NCBI GenBank assembly: GCA_016765495.1
Contig: JAESPV010000095.1
Coordinates: 1 to 64,000 of the forward strand
Length of the DNA: 64,000 nucleotides
Origin: Desulfocapsa sp.
GTDB lineage: Bacteria; Desulfobacterota; Desulfobulbia; Desulfobulbales; Desulfocapsaceae
Direction: 5' to 3'
The notes beneath the pieces are model-generated. The model worked only from the letters and a program-made list of their open reading frames with translations. It was not told where the DNA came from and did not search any database. Shown here piece after piece: positions 28,860 to 40,868 of this stretch. Position 1 is the first letter of the stretch. Each line of letters begins with the position of its first letter. The translations under genes were made by a program, and so were the position numbers.

Positions 28860-29145
28860 GCTGTTTGTTAAGACAATAATTGATGTCTGAGCGGCCTGCG
28901 GACAGGTCTTCGGTGTCAGTTTCTCGCCGGTGCTAATATGTTTCGGGGTCGAACCCGAATATTTACAATGAAACGTTAATCAAAAGAAGAAAAAAACTGA
29001 GCAGAGTTATGGATAGCAGTTTCCTGGGAAAATCCCCGAGGTTATGAGTACTTGGTAAAACGCCAGTAACACGTAAGAAAACAATGCATTACCGCAGCAA
29101 CCTGAAAGGGACTTGTCAAGATTTGTGATACTGTCAAACTGTTTT
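28860..29145. other. 286-bp gap between converging trmO and lptC, nothing assigned
   Basis: No coding frame or clear terminator was recognised. The usual lptA-lptB-rpoN genes that follow lptC in many Proteobacteria are not here. Confidence 0.4.
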
Positions 29146-29739
29146 TCAGGGAGAACTGCTATCGGGAGTGGAGAAGTTGGTCAGTTTACAACGCACCCGC
29201 CCACTGAGCTCGTAGGCTTCGGTTTTTGTATTAAAAATCAGATTGTTTCCTTTGATTTCGATCTTCTCACCAAGCAACTGTGTTTTTCCCGGCGAGTTGG
29301 CAATGTTTGTTTTATCGTTGTAAATAAGAAGATCTGTATAGAGTTCATATTTATCTTTGGGTTTTATCACCACCACTTCATCGATCAAGGTAAGAATAGC
29401 ATTCTTCTTGTCAAAAATTCCTTTGCGTGCAGTGATAAAGGTTTGTTCACCTGAATCTGCAGTGATCACTGCATCAACTTCTTCCATTGCAAAATCATCC
29501 TGGGTTTTTCCTGTGTAGGCTTTCCGGGCTCGTATTTCCAAAGTTGTTTTTCCGTTCTCGCTTTGGGTGACGTGAACCTGCTCCATCGTAAAGTTATGTT
29601 CATCCAGCTTTCGCTTCGCCAGGGATTCATCGTAGCCCCCACGGGGAGTAAGAAATGAGGCAATAGGAGGACGCCACAGAGGAAAGGTAAAAAGGAGGAG
29701 CAGGGGGACAAACCAGATCAGATTTCTCCTGGTGATCAT
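29146..29739 (-). CDS. lptC: LPS export system protein LptC
   Basis: Bitopic inner-membrane protein of the LPS transport bridge that passes LPS from LptBFG to LptA. 197 aa with one N-terminal helix (about 6-24: NLIWFVPLLLLFTFPLW) and a periplasmic beta-jellyroll (OstA-like) domain with repeated short beta motifs. Its start overlaps the kdsC stop by four bases, the standard kdsC-lptC arrangement. Sequence identity in this family is low, so the call leans on context. Confidence 0.85.
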   Translation of the reverse strand: MITRRNLIWFVPLLLLFTFPLWRPPIASFLTPRGGYDESLAKRKLDEHNFTMEQVHVTQSENGKTTLEIRARKAYTGKTQDDFAMEEVDAVITADSGEQTFITARKGIFDKKNAILTLIDEVVVIKPKDKYELYTDLLIYNDKTNIANSPGKTQLLGEKIEIKGNNLIFNTKTEAYELSGRVRCKLTNFSTPDSSSP

Positions 29740-30383
29740 TTGTTCATATACTGGTAATAAAGTTCTTTATGTTTCCCCTTGGCCTCAAGGATCAAGTCAC
29801 AGAGCTCACGTACGGCACCATGCCCACCTGATTGTTCAGTGGTATAGTGTACCATTTCCCGTACCTCGAATACTGCGTTGGCTGGAGCCACCGCAAGCCC
29901 CACTCGTTTCAGGAGTACCATATCCAACCAGTCATCGCCCATATAGGCGATTTCAAAGGGTTTCAGCCCACTACTTTTAACAATCTCCTTGTAGGCATCA
30001 AGCTTGTTGGAAGCCCCCTGGTACAGATAGGTAATTTTCAGATCACGGCTTCGACGTTCCAATGCTTCAGAGCTTCTGGCCGTGATAATCCCGACTTTTA
30101 CTCCGGCATCCTGGAGTATCCGCAATCCAAAACCATCTTGGGTGTTAAAGGATTTGGATTCTTTTCCCTCATGGGAATATATGAGGCTGCCATCGGTCAT
30201 AACACCGTCCACATCGAGTAAAAGAAGATTTATATCTTTTGCCTTACCAAGTGTTCTCCGCCAGGCCTCGCTGCGAGTATTCTGCATAGCTTTATCGCGT
30301 ACAATTTGACGATATCCTTCGCGTACTTCACAATCGGAAGGATAGCTACCGGGGCCGGACGGGGTGCAGGAGTCATTATCCAT
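29736..30383 (-). CDS. kdsC: 3-deoxy-D-manno-octulosonate 8-phosphate phosphatase KdsC
   Basis: HAD-family phosphatase that makes free KDO for lipopolysaccharide. Motif I is DVDGVMTDG, followed by FNTQDGFGLRIL. Motif II lies in GIITARSS, and motif III/IV in YMGDDWLDMVLL. At 215 aa it has about 30 extra N-terminal residues compared with E. coli KdsC (188); an internal methionine at 30287 is an alternative start. It lies 21 bases after kdsA and overlaps lptC. Confidence 0.93.
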   Translation of the reverse strand: MDNDSCTPSGPGSYPSDCEVREGYRQIVRDKAMQNTRSEAWRRTLGKAKDINLLLLDVDGVMTDGSLIYSHEGKESKSFNTQDGFGLRILQDAGVKVGIITARSSEALERRSRDLKITYLYQGASNKLDAYKEIVKSSGLKPFEIAYMGDDWLDMVLLKRVGLAVAPANAVFEVREMVHYTTEQSGGHGAVRELCDLILEAKGKHKELYYQYMNK

Positions 30384-30404
30384 AACAGTTTTTTCAACCT
30401 ATAA

Positions 30405-31247
30405 TCAGCCAGATACTGCTTCCCGAACACGAAGCAGTTGAATCAGAAGGTGTTCAATGCCATCAAGTGGCATTGAGTTGGGACCATCACAGAGTGCTTT
30501 GTCTGGATCCGGGTGTACTTCCATAAACAATCCATCAATACCTGCAGCAACAGCCGCACGAGAGAGTGGGGCAATAAATTCACGCTGCCCGCCGGATGAG
30601 GTGCCGGAGCCACCTGGAAGCTGCACAGAATGGGTAGCATCAAATATTACAGGGCAGTCAAAGCTGCGCATAACAGGAAGGGATCGCATATCCACAACCA
30701 GATTATTGTAGCCAAAGCTAGCTCCACGTTCCACCAGCATGATGTTTTTTCCACCAGCACTACGAAGTTTTTGTACGCCGTTCTCCATATCCCATGGAGA
30801 AACAAACTGCCCTTTTTTAAGATTGACAGCCTTACCGCTCCGTGCTGCTGCCACCAGAAGGTCGGTTTGTCGGCAGAGGAATGCGGGAATTTGCAGGATA
30901 TCCAAAACTTCAGCCGCAGGGCTAACCTGACTGACATCATGGATATCCGATATTACCGGAACCTGCATCTCTGTTCTGATACGGGAGAGAATGGCAAGCC
31001 CCTCTTCAAGTCCCGGGCCCCGATAAGAGTCAAGAGAGGTTCGGTTTGCCTTGTCAAAGGATGCTTTGAAGACATAGGAAATTCCAAGGCGAGCACATAT
31101 CTCCTGCATTTTACCTGCAACAGTACGAGCCAACTCTTCAGATTCCAGGGCACATGGTCCGGCAATAAGGAGGAGTGGCTGGTTGGAACCGACCAGAATT
31201 GCTTTGCCAGCGGGAGTAGTAATTGTTACAGGAGAAACAGACATCAT
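30405..31247 (-). CDS. kdsA: 2-dehydro-3-deoxyphosphooctonate aldolase KdsA
   Basis: Condenses arabinose 5-phosphate with phosphoenolpyruvate to KDO 8-phosphate. 280 aa, TIM barrel. Conserved: LIAGPCALES near the N-terminus, FKASFDKANRTSLDSYRGPG, SDIHDVSQV, LLVAAARSGKAVNLKKGQF, and FDATHSVQLPGG. The start codon follows the pyrG stop without a gap (TAGATG), and a GGGG stretch inside pyrG serves as ribosome site, so translation is likely coupled. Confidence 0.97.
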   Translation of the reverse strand: MMSVSPVTITTPAGKAILVGSNQPLLLIAGPCALESEELARTVAGKMQEICARLGISYVFKASFDKANRTSLDSYRGPGLEEGLAILSRIRTEMQVPVISDIHDVSQVSPAAEVLDILQIPAFLCRQTDLLVAAARSGKAVNLKKGQFVSPWDMENGVQKLRSAGGKNIMLVERGASFGYNNLVVDMRSLPVMRSFDCPVIFDATHSVQLPGGSGTSSGGQREFIAPLSRAAVAAGIDGLFMEVHPDPDKALCDGPNSMPLDGIEHLLIQLLRVREAVSG

Positions 31248-34107
<2,860 letters not shown>

Positions 34108-34179
34108 CATGCGTAAAAAAAAAGAGTTCTGGGATCAGGTGACGAGATGTGGAACAGGAGGTGTCGCTTCCCTGTCCGG

Positions 34180-34217
34180 AGGCGTCATGTTCATCTATCA
34201 CATTTTCCATGACGCCT
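34180..34217. terminator. hairpin between converging msrAB and phoR
   Basis: Perfect 10-bp arms AGGCGTCATG (34180-34189) and CATGACGCCT (34208-34217) with an 18-base loop. No T-run follows, so a rho-independent terminator is uncertain. It is placed where convergent transcripts would end. Confidence 0.4.
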
Positions 34218-34227
34218 TGGGAAGGTA

Positions 34228-36030
34228 TTATTCCTGCGTAGTTGGAAGAATCAGGGAGAATAGAGCACCATGCCCCGGCTGGCTAATGATTTCCACCGTG
34301 CCATTGTGGCAACTTGCAATATGTTTCACAATGGCAAGTCCTAATCCTGTGCCGCCATGTGCTCTGCTTCTTGCCTTGTCACAGCGATAGAATCGTTCAA
34401 AAATACGTTTCTGGTGCTCGCTGCTGATTCCGGGACCATGATCCTGGATGCTGATACGGATAGTTTCATCATGATCCGGATGTTCCTCTTTTGTTACTTC
34501 CAACTTAATTTCTGAATTTTCCGGGCTACAGGTCACAGCATTTGTGAGTAGATTGATAATGGCCTGCTCAAGCATGGGCTGGTTGACAGTAGCTTTGATA
34601 TCTGATGTGCACTGAATGGTAATTCTGATTTTCTTTAACTCCGCAGCAACACTACAGGTTTGAACCGCTGCTTCAAGAATAGGACAGAGATACTCCTGCT
34701 TCAGTACCATTTTATTTTCTTTGGCCGTGTTTTCAATACGGGCCAGGGATAAGAGGTCATCAACAATAGCATCGAGTCTACTCCCCTGTCTATGGATAAT
34801 TTTCAGGAATTTTTCTGCATCTTCACTGTTTTCCATGGCTCCGTCAAGCAGGGTTTCAACATATCCACGGATGGCAGTAATCGGAGTTTTTAACTCGTGT
34901 GAGACATTGGCCACAAAATCCTGTCTCATGTTTTCAAGCTGATTGATTCGGGTTTGGTTGTTCAGGACAATCAGGCTGCCCATTCGTTTGTTTTCCCCAT
35001 CGTTTAACGGGTGAGCATGAGCTCGTAATGTCACCCGCTGACCACTTAGCAACAGGCTCAAATCCTCTATTACTGTGGTGTCCCCCCTTAAGGAATCATA
35101 GACGAACTTCTGCAGAACTCTGTTTCGGATAATTCCTTCAAATACCAACCCCTGTACTGCCTGATGGTTTATATGGAAAAGATCGGCAGCGGCCCGGTTG
35201 AGATGAATAATCGTATGATCAAGACCAATGGCCAGAACTCCTTCTGTCATACTACTGAAGACTGCTTCGAGTTCATTGCGCTGTTGACTGATAATTTTGA
35301 TACGACCATTGACTTGGCCTGCCATATTGTTGAGGGATTGAGACAATTCTGCCATTTCTCTCGGGATATTCTCATCATTTACAATAATAGGGTGTTCTGT
35401 ATCTCCTTCGGCCAGTCGTGCTGCTCCCCGTTTCATTTCTTCAAGGGGATTACTGATCCGACGCGCCTGATAATAGGAGACCCCTGCGGCAATCAAGGCT
35501 ATAAGGAAGAGACCAAAGAGTAATTTTTTACGAAGAGAAGAGAAGACAGCGTCAAGCGCTGTACTGGAAACTGAAAGGCGGAGTACTCCATTTTGTGGTT
35601 TGTCGGTTTGAAGGGGAATGGCAACATAGAGCATGTTTTGACCCAGTGTTTTGCTGAACCTGAGAATTGCACCAACTTTTCCCGTTGCCGCTGTCTGGAT
35701 TTCCGGCCTGCTGTCATGCCGATCCATCTGTGACGGGTCTTCATTGGAGTCAGCAAGCACTGTGCCGTCTCCTGCTATAACTGTGATCCTGGTGGTTGCT
35801 GCCCGTCCGGTTTCACGACAAAATTCCTGGAGATGACTTTTATCGGTACTCAGTAACTGGTTGATATGAGGGCGCAGCAGTATGGCGCGGTCCTCGATGT
35901 CACTCTGCATTTCCTGATAATGAAAGGAGCGAATAACATATGTTCCGTACCAGCTGGCAACTGCAATTGAGCTAACAATAATTAAAAGGGCCGCAAGGAA
36001 GATCTGCCAAAAGAGTCGTTTGTTATGCAT
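34228..36030 (-). CDS. phoR: phosphate regulon sensor histidine kinase PhoR
   Basis: 600 residues. First membrane helix at about 8-29, then a periplasmic part, a second helix around 172-190, and a HAMP domain (ISNPLEEMKRGAARLAEGD). A PAS domain follows (AVFSSMTEGVLAIGLDHTII), then the HisKA dimerisation domain with phospho-acceptor H378 (VSHELKTPITAIRGY). The HATPase has N, G1 (IQDHGPGISSEHQKRIFERF) and G2 (GGTGLGLAIVKHIA) boxes. The large periplasmic loop is longer than in E. coli PhoR and typical of the PnpS/PhoR type. It lies about 100 bases after phoB. Confidence 0.93.
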   Translation of the reverse strand: MHNKRLFWQIFLAALLIIVSSIAVASWYGTYVIRSFHYQEMQSDIEDRAILLRPHINQLLSTDKSHLQEFCRETGRAATTRITVIAGDGTVLADSNEDPSQMDRHDSRPEIQTAATGKVGAILRFSKTLGQNMLYVAIPLQTDKPQNGVLRLSVSSTALDAVFSSLRKKLLFGLFLIALIAAGVSYYQARRISNPLEEMKRGAARLAEGDTEHPIIVNDENIPREMAELSQSLNNMAGQVNGRIKIISQQRNELEAVFSSMTEGVLAIGLDHTIIHLNRAAADLFHINHQAVQGLVFEGIIRNRVLQKFVYDSLRGDTTVIEDLSLLLSGQRVTLRAHAHPLNDGENKRMGSLIVLNNQTRINQLENMRQDFVANVSHELKTPITAIRGYVETLLDGAMENSEDAEKFLKIIHRQGSRLDAIVDDLLSLARIENTAKENKMVLKQEYLCPILEAAVQTCSVAAELKKIRITIQCTSDIKATVNQPMLEQAIINLLTNAVTCSPENSEIKLEVTKEEHPDHDETIRISIQDHGPGISSEHQKRIFERFYRCDKARSRAHGGTGLGLAIVKHIASCHNGTVEIISQPGHGALFSLILPTTQE

Positions 36031-36054
36031 ATAAAAAAACCTGTTTGAAGTGAT

Positions 36055-36100
36055 TAGGAACGGGAGCGTGATGCCGGGTGACAGGGGGTATCAGGTGTTT
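36055..36100. repeat. chimeric partial copy of two dispersed repeats
   Basis: TAGGAACGGGAGCGTGATGC (start of the GGAACGGGAACG family) runs into GACAGGGGGTATCAGGTG (end of the GGTATCAGGT family), between phoR and phoB. Confidence 0.45.
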
Positions 36101-36125
36101 GATAAAGAAACAATCCACAGAGAAA

Positions 36126-36824
36126 CTATTCTTTCAGGCGGTATCCTATTCCACGCACGGTTTCCACATACCTGCCCATCACACCCAGCTTTTTGCGTAA
36201 ACCAAAAATTTGCACATCAACTGCACGCGAGGTAATGAGATAGTCGTAACCGCGGATCTTGTCGATGATCTGCTGGCGACTATATACCCATCCAGGGCGA
36301 CCTGCAAGTTGTTCAAGGATAGTAAATTCTGTAGCGGTAAGATGAACCTGTTTTCCTTCAACCAGCACCTCATGACGTCCTGGATGAATCACAAGGGAGT
36401 GGATGTGGATAGTTTCCTTATCCGGGCGCATCTCCTGGAGAGTATTTTCCTGTCTACGCCGTAGTAGTGCCTGCACACGCGCTATGAGAACCCGCGGGCT
36501 AAAGGGTTTGGTGACATAATCATCGGCACCGCAATTTAAACCTGTGATAATATCATCCTCTTCACTTTTTGCTGTGAGCATGATAATTGGCGGTTGCACA
36601 TAATCCTGTTTGTTGCGGATGATTGCACATATCTCCATTCCATTTTTTCCAGGAAGCATAAGATCGAGCAGGATCAGATCTACTTCTTCTTTTTCAAGAA
36701 TCTCCAGCGCATCTCCTCCTGAATCTGCACAGGTGACATTAAAACCTGATTTAATGAGATTGTAGCTCACCAGCTGCTGAATGTCTGCATCATCCTCTAC
36801 AACAAGGATATTTGCCTTTCCCAT
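36126..36824 (-). CDS. phoB: phosphate response regulator PhoB
   Basis: OmpR-family response regulator (232 aa). Receiver domain with acidic pocket E10-D11-D12, phosphorylation site D54 (LLDLMLPGKNG), the Thr of MLTAKSE and Lys of YVTKPFS. C-terminal winged helix (about 130-230) with LTATEFTILEQLAG, GWVYSRQQIIDKIRG and VETVRGIGYRL. Expected to bind the Pho boxes seen at 36934 and 40775. It is divergent from phoU. Confidence 0.95.
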   Translation of the reverse strand: MGKANILVVEDDADIQQLVSYNLIKSGFNVTCADSGGDALEILEKEEVDLILLDLMLPGKNGMEICAIIRNKQDYVQPPIIMLTAKSEEDDIITGLNCGADDYVTKPFSPRVLIARVQALLRRRQENTLQEMRPDKETIHIHSLVIHPGRHEVLVEGKQVHLTATEFTILEQLAGRPGWVYSRQQIIDKIRGYDYLITSRAVDVQIFGLRKKLGVMGRYVETVRGIGYRLKE

Positions 36825-36933
36825 ACGGCTCTCCTGCTATGTGTTACGTAGTACTAAAAAGTATATATCTTCCCTTGAAGAAGACCTTAATTCTACCTTT
36901 CAATTTCCAGCTTGCAAGAAAAAATAACCCCCC

Positions 36934-36966
36934 TAACACAATTATAACATAACACTAACGAAAACA
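36934..36966. promoter_or_regulatory. candidate Pho box between phoB and phoU
   Basis: Three 11-base units start with the same TAAC core: TAACACAATTA, TAACATAACAC, TAACGAAAACA. The 11-base spacing of direct repeats is the hallmark of PhoB binding sites. The site lies between the divergent phoBR and phoU-pst genes and could control both. Confidence 0.6.
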
Positions 36967-37077
36967 TAAAAAAGATTGAGTTTAAAGAACGATAAGAAAA
37001 ATGAAATCAACGACAAATATATTTTACTTATTGGAAAAACAAGACTTATTGGGGGACTTTTTCCTATGTTGATTACC

Positions 37078-37107
37078 GGATACCTAATCTCTGCTACCCG
37101 CAGGGCA
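37078..37107. repeat. dispersed repeat, GCGGGTAGCAGAGATTAGGT variant
   Basis: On the minus strand reads CCTGCGGGTAGCAGAGATTA followed by GGTATCCGG, a diverged copy of the repeats at 4184, 8779 and 47804. It lies just upstream of phoU. Confidence 0.4.
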
Positions 37108-37130
37108 GTATGTTCTACAAGGAGAATGTT

Positions 37131-37793
37131 GTGACTCATCGAATAACTCTTCATAGGGAAATTGATAAACTTAAAAATAAATTTATGATTCTTGGCTCCA
37201 TGGTTGAAGACCGTCTGCAAAAGACCTGCCTTGCCATGGAGAACAAAGATCCTGAGTTGCTTCGTGAAATCATCAGCACTGACTGGGAAATTGACGAACT
37301 GGAGATTGAGGTGGAAGAGGAGTGCCTTAAGATTTTAGCACTTCATCAGCCTGTTGCCAGTGACTTGCGTCTGATTGTTTCGATCATTAAGATAAATAAC
37401 GAGCTGGAACGTATAGCTGATATAGGCGTAAATATTGCCAAACGTATCGAGGTCATCTGCAAAGAAACTAAGCTCTCAGTTATCATTGAGTACCAGGAAA
37501 TGTTTACCAAGGTTCTACAAATGTTCAAAATGAGCCTTGATGCACTTGTTACAGAAAATTCTGACCTTGCACGTAAAATATTTCTGAAAGATGAAGAGAT
37601 AAATCAACTGCGAAATCTTGCCTATCAATACGTGATAAAAGAATTGGATGCGGGTCCAGGCCATGCAGAATGCCTGGTGAATTTCTATCTTGTCGCCCGC
37701 CATCTTGAACGAATCGGGGATCGTCTCAAAAATATTGCAGAAGAAGTTATTTACCTTGTAGAAGGAACAATTGTGCGCGGGGAGAATAATTGA
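37131..37793 (+). CDS. phoU: phosphate signalling protein PhoU
   Basis: Links the Pst transporter to PhoR and turns the regulon off when phosphate is plentiful. Two PhoU helical-bundle repeats with the conserved E/D-rich metal-binding stretches (VEDRLQKTCLAMENKD, HLERIGDRLKNIAEEVIYL). A GTG start at 37131 is chosen because AAGGAG lies six bases before it; the ATG at 37110 would add seven residues and bury that site. 220 aa. First gene of a phoU-pstC-pstA-pstS-pstB series. Confidence 0.94.
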   Translation: MTHRITLHREIDKLKNKFMILGSMVEDRLQKTCLAMENKDPELLREIISTDWEIDELEIEVEEECLKILALHQPVASDLRLIVSIIKINNELERIADIGVNIAKRIEVICKETKLSVIIEYQEMFTKVLQMFKMSLDALVTENSDLARKIFLKDEEINQLRNLAYQYVIKELDAGPGHAECLVNFYLVARHLERIGDRLKNIAEEVIYLVEGTIVRGENN

Positions 37794-37794
37794 G

Positions 37795-39186
37795 ATGATG
37801 TCATCACCCTTTCTTCTGATATTTTTATCAGCTCTTGCTTGTCTTGCCTATATGCAGGGAAAGCGGAGAGCCTTCTCATTATCCGGGACAGCAGGTGGCA
37901 CAGGGGAGCTTCATTCACGGCCCGGTTATTATGGAATGCTCACTGCAGTATGGTGTGTACTACCTGCTTTGTTGATATTTGGCTTCTGGGTAGCTTTTTC
38001 CGATACTATTCTGACCGGTCTTGCACTGAAAACCCTTCCTGCATCAATGCAGGATCTCCCTGCTGCTCAGTTGAATTTACTTGTGAACGATCTGCGCAAT
38101 CTGGTTTCCGGTCATGTTGCTGCCCGGGATATTGATCCTGTGTTGCAACTGGCTGCAGATCAGTATAAGGGAATGGAGCGAATTGGGCGAATTGCCCTGG
38201 CTTTGGCTATGCTTTCTATCGCACTCTTTTCCGCATCCCTTGTTTACAAACGTATCCGTCCCGAAATGCGTGCTAGAAACCATGTGGAACGAATTGCTCA
38301 ATCTGCTCTTATTCTATGTTCAACAATTGCCATTCTCACCACCATCGGCATTGTTCTCTCTGTTTTATATGAATCCATCAGATTCTTTCAGCAGGTACCA
38401 ATAACCGATTTTCTTTTTGGGATGAAATGGAGCCCGCAGATGGCCATGCGTGCAGATCAGGTTGGAAGCACAGGAAGCTTTGGCGCTATTCCCGTACTTG
38501 CCGGTACCTTTATGATTTCTGGCATTGCGCTGTCCGTGGCTGTGCCCATTGGCCTTATGTCTGCCATTTATCTTTCGGAATATGCAAGCAGCCGGGTACG
38601 TGCCTGGGCAAAACCCATTATGGAAATTCTGGCCGGTGTGCCAACAGTTGTGTACGGCTTCTTTGCCGCCCTTGTGGTAGCACCTTTTATTCGTAACAGC
38701 GGGGAGATGTTGGGTCTGAGTGTTTCGTCTGAAAGTGCGCTTGCTGCAGGTCTTGTAATGGGAGTCATGATCATTCCCTTTGTCTCTTCCCTATCAGATG
38801 ATGTGATAAATGCTGTGCCCCAGGCAATGCGGGATGGATCATATGGATTAGGAGCGACAAAGAGCGAAACCATTGTAAATGTGATACTTCCGGCAGCCTT
38901 ACCGGGTATTGTTGGTAGTGTTTTACTGGCTGCATCAAGGGCAATTGGAGAGACTATGATTGTGGTGATGGCTGCTGGACTTTCGGCAAACCTTACAGCA
39001 AATCCCCTGCAAGCCGTAACCACGGTAACGGTACAGATTGTCACATTACTTGTAGGGGACCAGGAGTTTGATAGTCCAAAAACGCTGGTTGCTTTTGCAC
39101 TCGGCCTGCTCCTTTTCATTATAACCCTGTCCCTGAACGTGGTTGCCCTCTACATAGTACGAAAGTACCGGGAAGAATACGATTGA
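37795..39186 (+). CDS. pstC: phosphate ABC transporter permease PstC
   Basis: Inner-membrane permease for phosphate uptake. 463 aa, much longer than E. coli PstC (319): two N-terminal hydrophobic segments (about 3-17 and 48-70) and an extra soluble domain precede the canonical six-helix permease core. That core includes the EAA-type loop (DVINAVPQAMRDGSYGLGAT) and the segment LAGTFMISGIALSVAVPIGL. The longer form is known in several marine Gram-negative groups. Starts one base after the phoU stop. Two adjacent methionines are possible starts. Confidence 0.94.
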   Translation: MMSSPFLLIFLSALACLAYMQGKRRAFSLSGTAGGTGELHSRPGYYGMLTAVWCVLPALLIFGFWVAFSDTILTGLALKTLPASMQDLPAAQLNLLVNDLRNLVSGHVAARDIDPVLQLAADQYKGMERIGRIALALAMLSIALFSASLVYKRIRPEMRARNHVERIAQSALILCSTIAILTTIGIVLSVLYESIRFFQQVPITDFLFGMKWSPQMAMRADQVGSTGSFGAIPVLAGTFMISGIALSVAVPIGLMSAIYLSEYASSRVRAWAKPIMEILAGVPTVVYGFFAALVVAPFIRNSGEMLGLSVSSESALAAGLVMGVMIIPFVSSLSDDVINAVPQAMRDGSYGLGATKSETIVNVILPAALPGIVGSVLLAASRAIGETMIVVMAAGLSANLTANPLQAVTTVTVQIVTLLVGDQEFDSPKTLVAFALGLLLFIITLSLNVVALYIVRKYREEYD

Positions 39187-39411
39187 CAGTTTAACTGACA
39201 CGCAATTACAAAGATTGGCTTTAGCCATACAGAGTAACTACCCACTGGGAAAACATTACATCTTCAATAAAATCTTATGTTGTTACTGCTTACAGGGGTT
39301 CAAGTTTTTTACAGGCCGACTGACGCAGCGTATTAAGTCATACGCAATCCCGTTGGCCCGTGAAAATACCCCAGGCTCTGTGAGTAGTTACCATTTATAA
39401 AAGGAAGCGAT
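39187..39411. other. 225-bp gap between pstC and pstA, no gene
   Basis: No coding frame and no clear hairpin-plus-T terminator. The gap is long for two subunits of one transporter, so an internal promoter is possible but not seen. Confidence 0.35.
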
Positions 39412-40686
39412 ATGCAGGTAGAACAAAAAGAATCCACCATGGATAAGGTGAAGGTCGGCCTTGCAAAACGATATCGGCGAGAAAGACGATTTCGCCGTTT
39501 GGGGCTTGGAGCCATTATTGCGAGTGTCAGTTTTCTCGGTCTGCTTTTTGCCACCATTGCGGCAAACGGATGGTCTGCTTTTTACCAGACTGAAATCCTG
39601 CTCGATATTCATTTCGACGCAGAACGGTTTGATGTTGATGCGCTTTCTTCAGCCAATTATAGCGCCCTGGTGAAGACATCCATGAAGAATCTTTTCCCGG
39701 ATGTAAAGGGACGCAACGATACACGAAAATTGTATAAGCTGGTGAGCACCGGTGCCGCCTATGCTCTGCAAAACATGGTGGCAAGCGATACGAGTATCAT
39801 AGGAACCACCCGGAAGATCTGGCTACCTGCTGACGATGAGGTCGATATGTTTCTCAAGGGGTACATCGCAAGAGATGTTCCTGAAAGCGATAGGCGGCTG
39901 AATGATAAGCAGATTGACTGGATTGATCAGCTCGTCGCCGATAACCGCCTTGAAAAAAAGTTTAACGTCACCTTCTTTACAGCAGGAGACTCTAGAGAAC
40001 CCGAACTTGCAGGTATCAGGGGAGCAGCAATGGGATCGCTCTTTACACTTGCAGTCACCCTGCTGCTTTCCTTTCCCATTGGGGTGGCCACTGCCGTCTA
40101 TCTTGAGGAATTTGCGCCCCGCAACAAGTGGACAGACCTGATTGAGGTGAACATTAACAATCTGGCCGCTGTCCCTTCAATTGTTTTTGGATTACTGGGG
40201 CTTGCGGTCTTTTTAAATGTTTTCGGTATGCCTCGCTCCGTACCACTTGTTGGCGGACTGGTATTAACTTTGATGACACTTCCAACTATTATTATTGCTT
40301 CAAGAGCTTCTCTGAAGTCCGTTCCTCCATCAATCCGGGAAGCTGCACTCGGGGTTGGCGCATCGAAAATGCAGGCGATAACACATCACATTCTTCCCCT
40401 TGCACTCCCTGGGATGATGACTGGAACCATTATCGGGATGGCGCAGGCACTCGGCGAAACTGCACCACTTTTGATGATTGGAATGATAGCCTTTATTGTG
40501 GATGTACCGGGGGGGGTGACTGATCCTTCAACCGTTCTGCCTGTACAAATATATCTCTGGGCAGATTCGCCGGAACGTGCCTTTGTCGAAAAAACGTCTG
40601 CAGCAATTATGGTACTTCTCACTTTCCTTATTTCAATGAATACTGCTGCGGTGCTTCTGCGGAAAAAATTTGAACGACGCTGGTAA
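39412..40686 (+). CDS. pstA: phosphate ABC transporter permease PstA
   Basis: Second permease of the Pst importer (424 aa; E. coli 296). One N-terminal helix (about 30-50), an extended periplasmic domain (about 55-195) and a canonical permease core with the EAA-type loop SIREAALGVGASKMQAITHHIL. The extension parallels that of PstC, so both may form an enlarged outer vestibule. Ribosome site AAAGGAAG at 39400-39407. Confidence 0.94.
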   Translation: MQVEQKESTMDKVKVGLAKRYRRERRFRRLGLGAIIASVSFLGLLFATIAANGWSAFYQTEILLDIHFDAERFDVDALSSANYSALVKTSMKNLFPDVKGRNDTRKLYKLVSTGAAYALQNMVASDTSIIGTTRKIWLPADDEVDMFLKGYIARDVPESDRRLNDKQIDWIDQLVADNRLEKKFNVTFFTAGDSREPELAGIRGAAMGSLFTLAVTLLLSFPIGVATAVYLEEFAPRNKWTDLIEVNINNLAAVPSIVFGLLGLAVFLNVFGMPRSVPLVGGLVLTLMTLPTIIIASRASLKSVPPSIREAALGVGASKMQAITHHILPLALPGMMTGTIIGMAQALGETAPLLMIGMIAFIVDVPGGVTDPSTVLPVQIYLWADSPERAFVEKTSAAIMVLLTFLISMNTAAVLLRKKFERRW

Positions 40687-40687
40687 T

Positions 40688-40740
40688 CAGGAACGAGAAC
40701 GGAATACGTTAAGCATATTATATTCAACGTATTTCGTATA
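40688..40740. repeat. palindromic intergenic repeat, GGAACGGGAACGAAAT family (copy 2)
   Basis: GGAACGAGAACGGAATACGT and TATATTCAACGTATTTCGTA form the two arms, just after the pstA stop codon. Confidence 0.65.
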
Positions 40741-40774
40741 TCTTTTAAACAGGCAAACGTTCCTCTAATAGGAT

Positions 40775-40807
40775 CTTAACGCAAGCCTAACAATCGACTT
40801 ATAAGAT
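40775..40807 (+). promoter_or_regulatory. candidate Pho box upstream of pstS
   Basis: Units CTTAACGCAAG, CCTAACAATCG and ACTTATAAGAT repeat at 11 bases, the first two with the TAAC core also seen at 36934. It lies about 60 bases upstream of the pstS start and suggests a separate PhoB-controlled promoter for pstS-pstB. Confidence 0.55.
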
Positions 40808-40868
40808 GCATTTGCAGTTTGGAGAGTAAAATGATTTTAAACATCTATTTTTTTCAAGGAGAACAACA

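Noticed and set aside
34109-34390. 93-codon plus-strand frame starting right after msrAB
   Set aside because: It runs into the 3' end of phoR on the other strand and has no recognisable features; the hairpin at 34180 lies within it.
39270-39320. GGGGTTCAAG stretch resembling a tRNA T-loop
   Set aside because: No matching acceptor, D or anticodon arms could be folded around it.
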